Assembly: GCA_016763335.1 (NCBI GenBank)
Contig: JAESUD010000267.1
Location: forward strand, 1 to 16,804
Source: Emcibacteraceae bacterium
GTDB taxonomy: Bacteria; Pseudomonadota; Alphaproteobacteria; Sphingomonadales; Emcibacteraceae
Length of the DNA stretch: 16,804 bases
Reading direction: 5' to 3'
The first letter of the stretch is position 1. Each line of letters starts with the position of its first letter. Under the pieces are notes generated by a model. It made no database searches, was not told the origin of the DNA, and saw only the letters and a list, made by a program, of their open reading frames with translations. The position numbers were made by a program, and so were the translations under genes. Of the stretch, positions 14,983 through 16,804 are shown piece by piece.

Positions 14983-15858
14983 GTGAGTAAGGATATGACT
15001 TCTTCAGCAATAATAAAAGCATTCTTTGATCCGGATACATATACAGTTACCTATGTCATCGCCGACCCCTCATCAGGCTCGTGTGCGATAATTGACAGTG
15101 TCCACGACTATGACCCTGATTCCGGGCGAACTTCGACGAAATCTGCTGATCAGGTTATTTCCTATATTGAAGAAAATAATTATACCTGCAAATGGATACT
15201 TGAAACCCATGTCCATGCGGATCACCTAACCGCCGCCCCTTATCTTAAAGAAAAAATTGGCGGAAAAATAGCGATCGGCAATCAAGTGACGAGTGTTCAG
15301 GAAACATTTGGCCCAATTTTTAATGCAGAAAATTCATTTGCAAAAGATGGCAGCCAATTTGATCATTTGTTTGAAGATAATGAAACATTCAACATCGGCA
15401 ATATTCAAGCCACCGTTTATCATACACCGGGCCATACACCGGCCTGTGTTTCATACATTATAGAAAATAACTGTTTTGTCGGCGACACCATGTTTATGCC
15501 AGATTTTGGCACAGCGCGCTGCGATTTTCCCGGCGGCGATGCGGCAATGCTTTATGCTTCGATTGAACGAATACTTGAACTGCCTGATGATACGGTACTT
15601 TACATGTGCCATGATTATGCACCCGGTGGTCGCGACTATAAATGGGTGACATCGGTTGGTGAGCAAAAAGAAAAGAACATTCATCTTGCTGGAAAAACAC
15701 GCGAACAATATATCGAGGCAAGAACTACCAGAGACGCAGAACTGAGCATGCCAAAATTAATTCTGCCATCGGTTCAGGTTAATATGCGTGGTGGTAATTT
15801 TCCGCCAGCCGATGACAACGGAACTTCTTATATTAAAATTCCTCTTAATAAATTATAA
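14983..15858 (+). CDS. MBL-fold metallohydrolase, persulfide-dioxygenase-like (ETHE1/Blh type)
   Basis: The 291-residue protein (from GTG 14983; 287 from ATG 14995) has the metallo-beta-lactamase fold. The metal ligands, by GTG numbering, are H76, H78, D80 and H81 (THVHADH), H151 (HTPGHTP), D168 (FVGDTMF) and H210 (MCHDY). The fold, the MPDFGTARCDFPGGDAAMLYASI block and the Tyr/Trp-rich C-terminus match the ETHE1/Blh-like group, whose members oxidise glutathione persulfide to sulfite with one iron. Persulfide dioxygenase is therefore likely but not proved. Start choice is unclear: the ATG has an AAGGA only one base away, and the GTG has no Shine-Dalgarno. No rhodanese or BigR-type regulator gene is adjacent, unlike the known Blh operon. 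It probably ends at the hairpin at 15961-15983. Confidence 0.88.
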   Translation: MSKDMTSSAIIKAFFDPDTYTVTYVIADPSSGSCAIIDSVHDYDPDSGRTSTKSADQVISYIEENNYTCKWILETHVHADHLTAAPYLKEKIGGKIAIGNQVTSVQETFGPIFNAENSFAKDGSQFDHLFEDNETFNIGNIQATVYHTPGHTPACVSYIIENNCFVGDTMFMPDFGTARCDFPGGDAAMLYASIERILELPDDTVLYMCHDYAPGGRDYKWVTSVGEQKEKNIHLAGKTREQYIEARTTRDAELSMPKLILPSVQVNMRGGNFPPADDNGTSYIKIPLNKL

Positions 15859-15875
15859 GAATGGATAAGTTATAA

Positions 15876-16019
15876 TCAATGACACCAAACACCGTGTGTA
15901 TCCACATGGCGGAACCAGTCAACATCAGACCAATAACGGCTGATCTCAACAGGGGGGACCGGGCATTTATAAAGCCCTTTTTTAAAGCATAATTTTTTTT
16001 GTTTAAAAGTGAAAGCCAT
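15876..16019 (-). CDS. Small 47-residue Cys/His/Trp-containing protein of unknown function
   Basis: A 48-codon ORF beginning at the ATG 16017-16019 has AGAGGAG (16027-16033) seven bases upstream, and a good promoter (TTGATT 16067-16072, 17 bases, TATATA 16044-16049) places its RNA start near 16037. A longer frame to 16238 exists, but it would run through the promoter region and into the MFS gene. The peptide is two-part. Residues 1-19 are basic (FTFKQKKLCFKKGLYKC) and the rest is acidic and aromatic (VPPVEISRYWSDVDWFRHVDTHGVWCH), ending in Cys-His. There is no signal peptide or membrane segment. C11, C19 and C46 with H38, H42 and H47 could bind metal. I recognise no family. It lies between a metallohydrolase and an MFS exporter. 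Confidence 0.6.
   Translation of the reverse strand: MAFTFKQKKLCFKKGLYKCPVPPVEISRYWSDVDWFRHVDTHGVWCH
15961..15983 (+). terminator. Candidate rho-independent terminator for the MBL-fold gene
   Basis: GGGC (15961-15964) pairs with GCCC (15974-15977) around a nine-base loop that could add two to three A-T pairs. Six T residues follow (15978-15983). This has the shape of an intrinsic terminator on the plus strand, about 100 bases downstream of the MBL gene stop. The stem is short, so efficiency may be low. It lies inside the small ORF on the other strand (codons for K-G-L-Y-K-C). Confidence 0.4.
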
Positions 16020-16095
16020 ATTATTTCTCCTCTTTATAAAACATATATAATATAGTATATAGAATAAATCAAGAACAAAATGAGAACATATATTA
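16020..16095. promoter_or_regulatory. Divergent promoter region for the small ORF and the MFS gene
   Basis: For the minus strand, TTGATT (16067-16072), 17 bases and TATATA (16044-16049) make a good sigma-70 promoter for the small ORF. For the plus strand a perfect TATAAT lies at 16046-16051 without a recognisable -35. The -10 elements overlap, so transcription of the two genes is likely to be mutually exclusive or competitive. The MFS gene has no strong Shine-Dalgarno before its ATG at 16096. Confidence 0.45.
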
Positions 16096-16804
16096 ATGAC
16101 CGATAGAGTAAACCTACTTAATAGAAGAGAATTTATCTGCATAATGGCTGTTTTAATGTCCATTACAGCCTTGTCTGTTGACGCAATGATACCCGCACTA
16201 GGATTAATGGCTACGGACTTAAATGTACAAAATGCCAATGATATCCAAATGGTCGTAACAGCAGTCTTCTTAGGTATGGCATTCGGGATTATGCTTTACG
16301 GGCCTTATGCCGACAGTTTTGGGCGCAAAAATGCTATCTATCTAGGTATTAGCATTTTTCTCGTGGGCACCGTGGTCGCAATTTATGCGGATAGTCTATA
16401 TACCATGCTAATAGGTCGGGCCATTCAAGGGTTTGGGTCGGCAGCTTGCCGCGTTGTAACGCTGACAATTATCCGTGATAAATATAAAGGCGCAGAAATG
16501 GCAAAAATAATGTCATTGATTATTATGGTGTTTATCATGGTTCCTGCGCTCGCGCCGTTGCTTGGGCAGGGTATATTGCTTTTTGCGGGTTGGCAGTACA
16601 TTTTCTGGTTCATATTTGCCTTCGCGTTAATCGGCGTTATATGGATGCATTTTAGACAGCGCGAAACATTAGTCAGTGAAAACAGAAGAGATTTCTCTTT
16701 TTCAGTAATTCTTTCGGGTACGGTTGAAACCGTTAAGCACCCTGTTTCCATGGGTTACACACTTATGGCCGGGACTTTATTTGGTGCCTTCGTAACTTAT
16801 TTAA
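16096..16804 (+). CDS. Bcr/CflA-type MFS drug exporter, partial (C-terminus outside window)
   Basis: From ATG 16096 the frame is open to the window edge, giving about 236 residues, roughly the first half of a 12-TM major facilitator. The first segments are clear: TM1 around FICIMAVLMSITALSVDAMIPAL, TM2 MVVTAVFLGMAFGIMLYG, then motif A G-P-Y-A-D-S-F-G-R-K (loop 2-3), TM3 and TM4 with GRAIQGFGSAACRVV. TM5 contains the VFIMVPALAPLLGQ stretch, which is motif C of drug/H+ antiporters, and TM6 follows GWQYIFWF. These place it in the Bcr/CflA branch of the DHA1 drug:H+ antiporter family. The substrate is unknown, and it has not been matched to a specific member. It is divergent from the small ORF gene. 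Confidence 0.9.
   Translation, partial: MTDRVNLLNRREFICIMAVLMSITALSVDAMIPALGLMATDLNVQNANDIQMVVTAVFLGMAFGIMLYGPYADSFGRKNAIYLGISIFLVGTVVAIYADSLYTMLIGRAIQGFGSAACRVVTLTIIRDKYKGAEMAKIMSLIIMVFIMVPALAPLLGQGILLFAGWQYIFWFIFAFALIGVIWMHFRQRETLVSENRRDFSFSVILSGTVETVKHPVSMGYTLMAGTLFGAFVTYL

Noticed and set aside
16020-16238. N-terminal extension of the small minus-strand ORF to 120 residues
   Set aside because: It would overlap the start and coding region of the MFS gene, and the AGAGGAG and promoter point to the ATG at 16019.

Overview
The window looks like chromosomal DNA from a fairly AT-rich alphaproteobacterium (GC in the low 40s by eye). This rests on the gene set and order (pdxH; dnaJ-like/yihY/fabI/aroC; hisB-hisH-hisA-hisF-hisE divergent from hslV-hslU), an HslV with a short propeptide before its Gly-Thr-Thr, an alpha-type adenosine kinase and FabI, and a TTGAT-N4-ATCAA site of the FnrL/FixK type. 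A Kordiimonadales/Emcibacter-like lineage is my guess and cannot be confirmed from sequence alone. Nearly all the DNA is core housekeeping; I see no insertion sequence, phage, CRISPR array, tRNA or rRNA.

Layout. 1-1240 (minus): pdxH (PLP synthesis) followed, with a 1-base overlap, by a FieF-like metal cation exporter cut by the window edge. 1339-3609 (plus): a tight run of a glycine-zipper lipoprotein (TTG start), a type II J-domain chaperone and a YihY membrane protein. 3703-6293 (plus): fabI (fatty-acid synthesis), aroC (chorismate) and nth (base-excision repair). 6306-7410 (minus): an EI24/CysZ-like membrane protein translationally coupled to a small lipoprotein. 7556-8542 (plus): adenosine kinase, whose stop codon overlaps that of the converging HIT gene. 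8539-12513 (minus): hisB-hisH-GNAT-hisA-hisF-hisE-HIT, a compact operon with gaps or overlaps of only a few bases. It includes the imidazole glycerol-phosphate synthase pair HisH/HisF and the HisA isomerase and HisB dehydratase around it; a GNAT acetyltransferase of unknown substrate sits inside. 12699-14576 (plus): hslV-hslU, the ATP-dependent HslUV protease, preceded by a good RpoH (heat-shock) promoter candidate.

The end of the window is the accessory part. Behind hslU lies an antisense relic of the C-terminal end of a molybdopterin oxidoreductase. It is followed by an AT-rich promoter region with a perfect FNR-type box placed about 41 bases upstream of the expected start of transcription. 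This drives a persulfide-dioxygenase-like metallo-beta-lactamase-fold enzyme. Next comes a small 47-residue Cys/His/Trp-containing protein gene on the minus strand with a very good ribosome binding site and promoter, and then a divergent Bcr/CflA-type MFS exporter that runs off the window. The FNR box, the relic and the small gene are the observations most worth checking.
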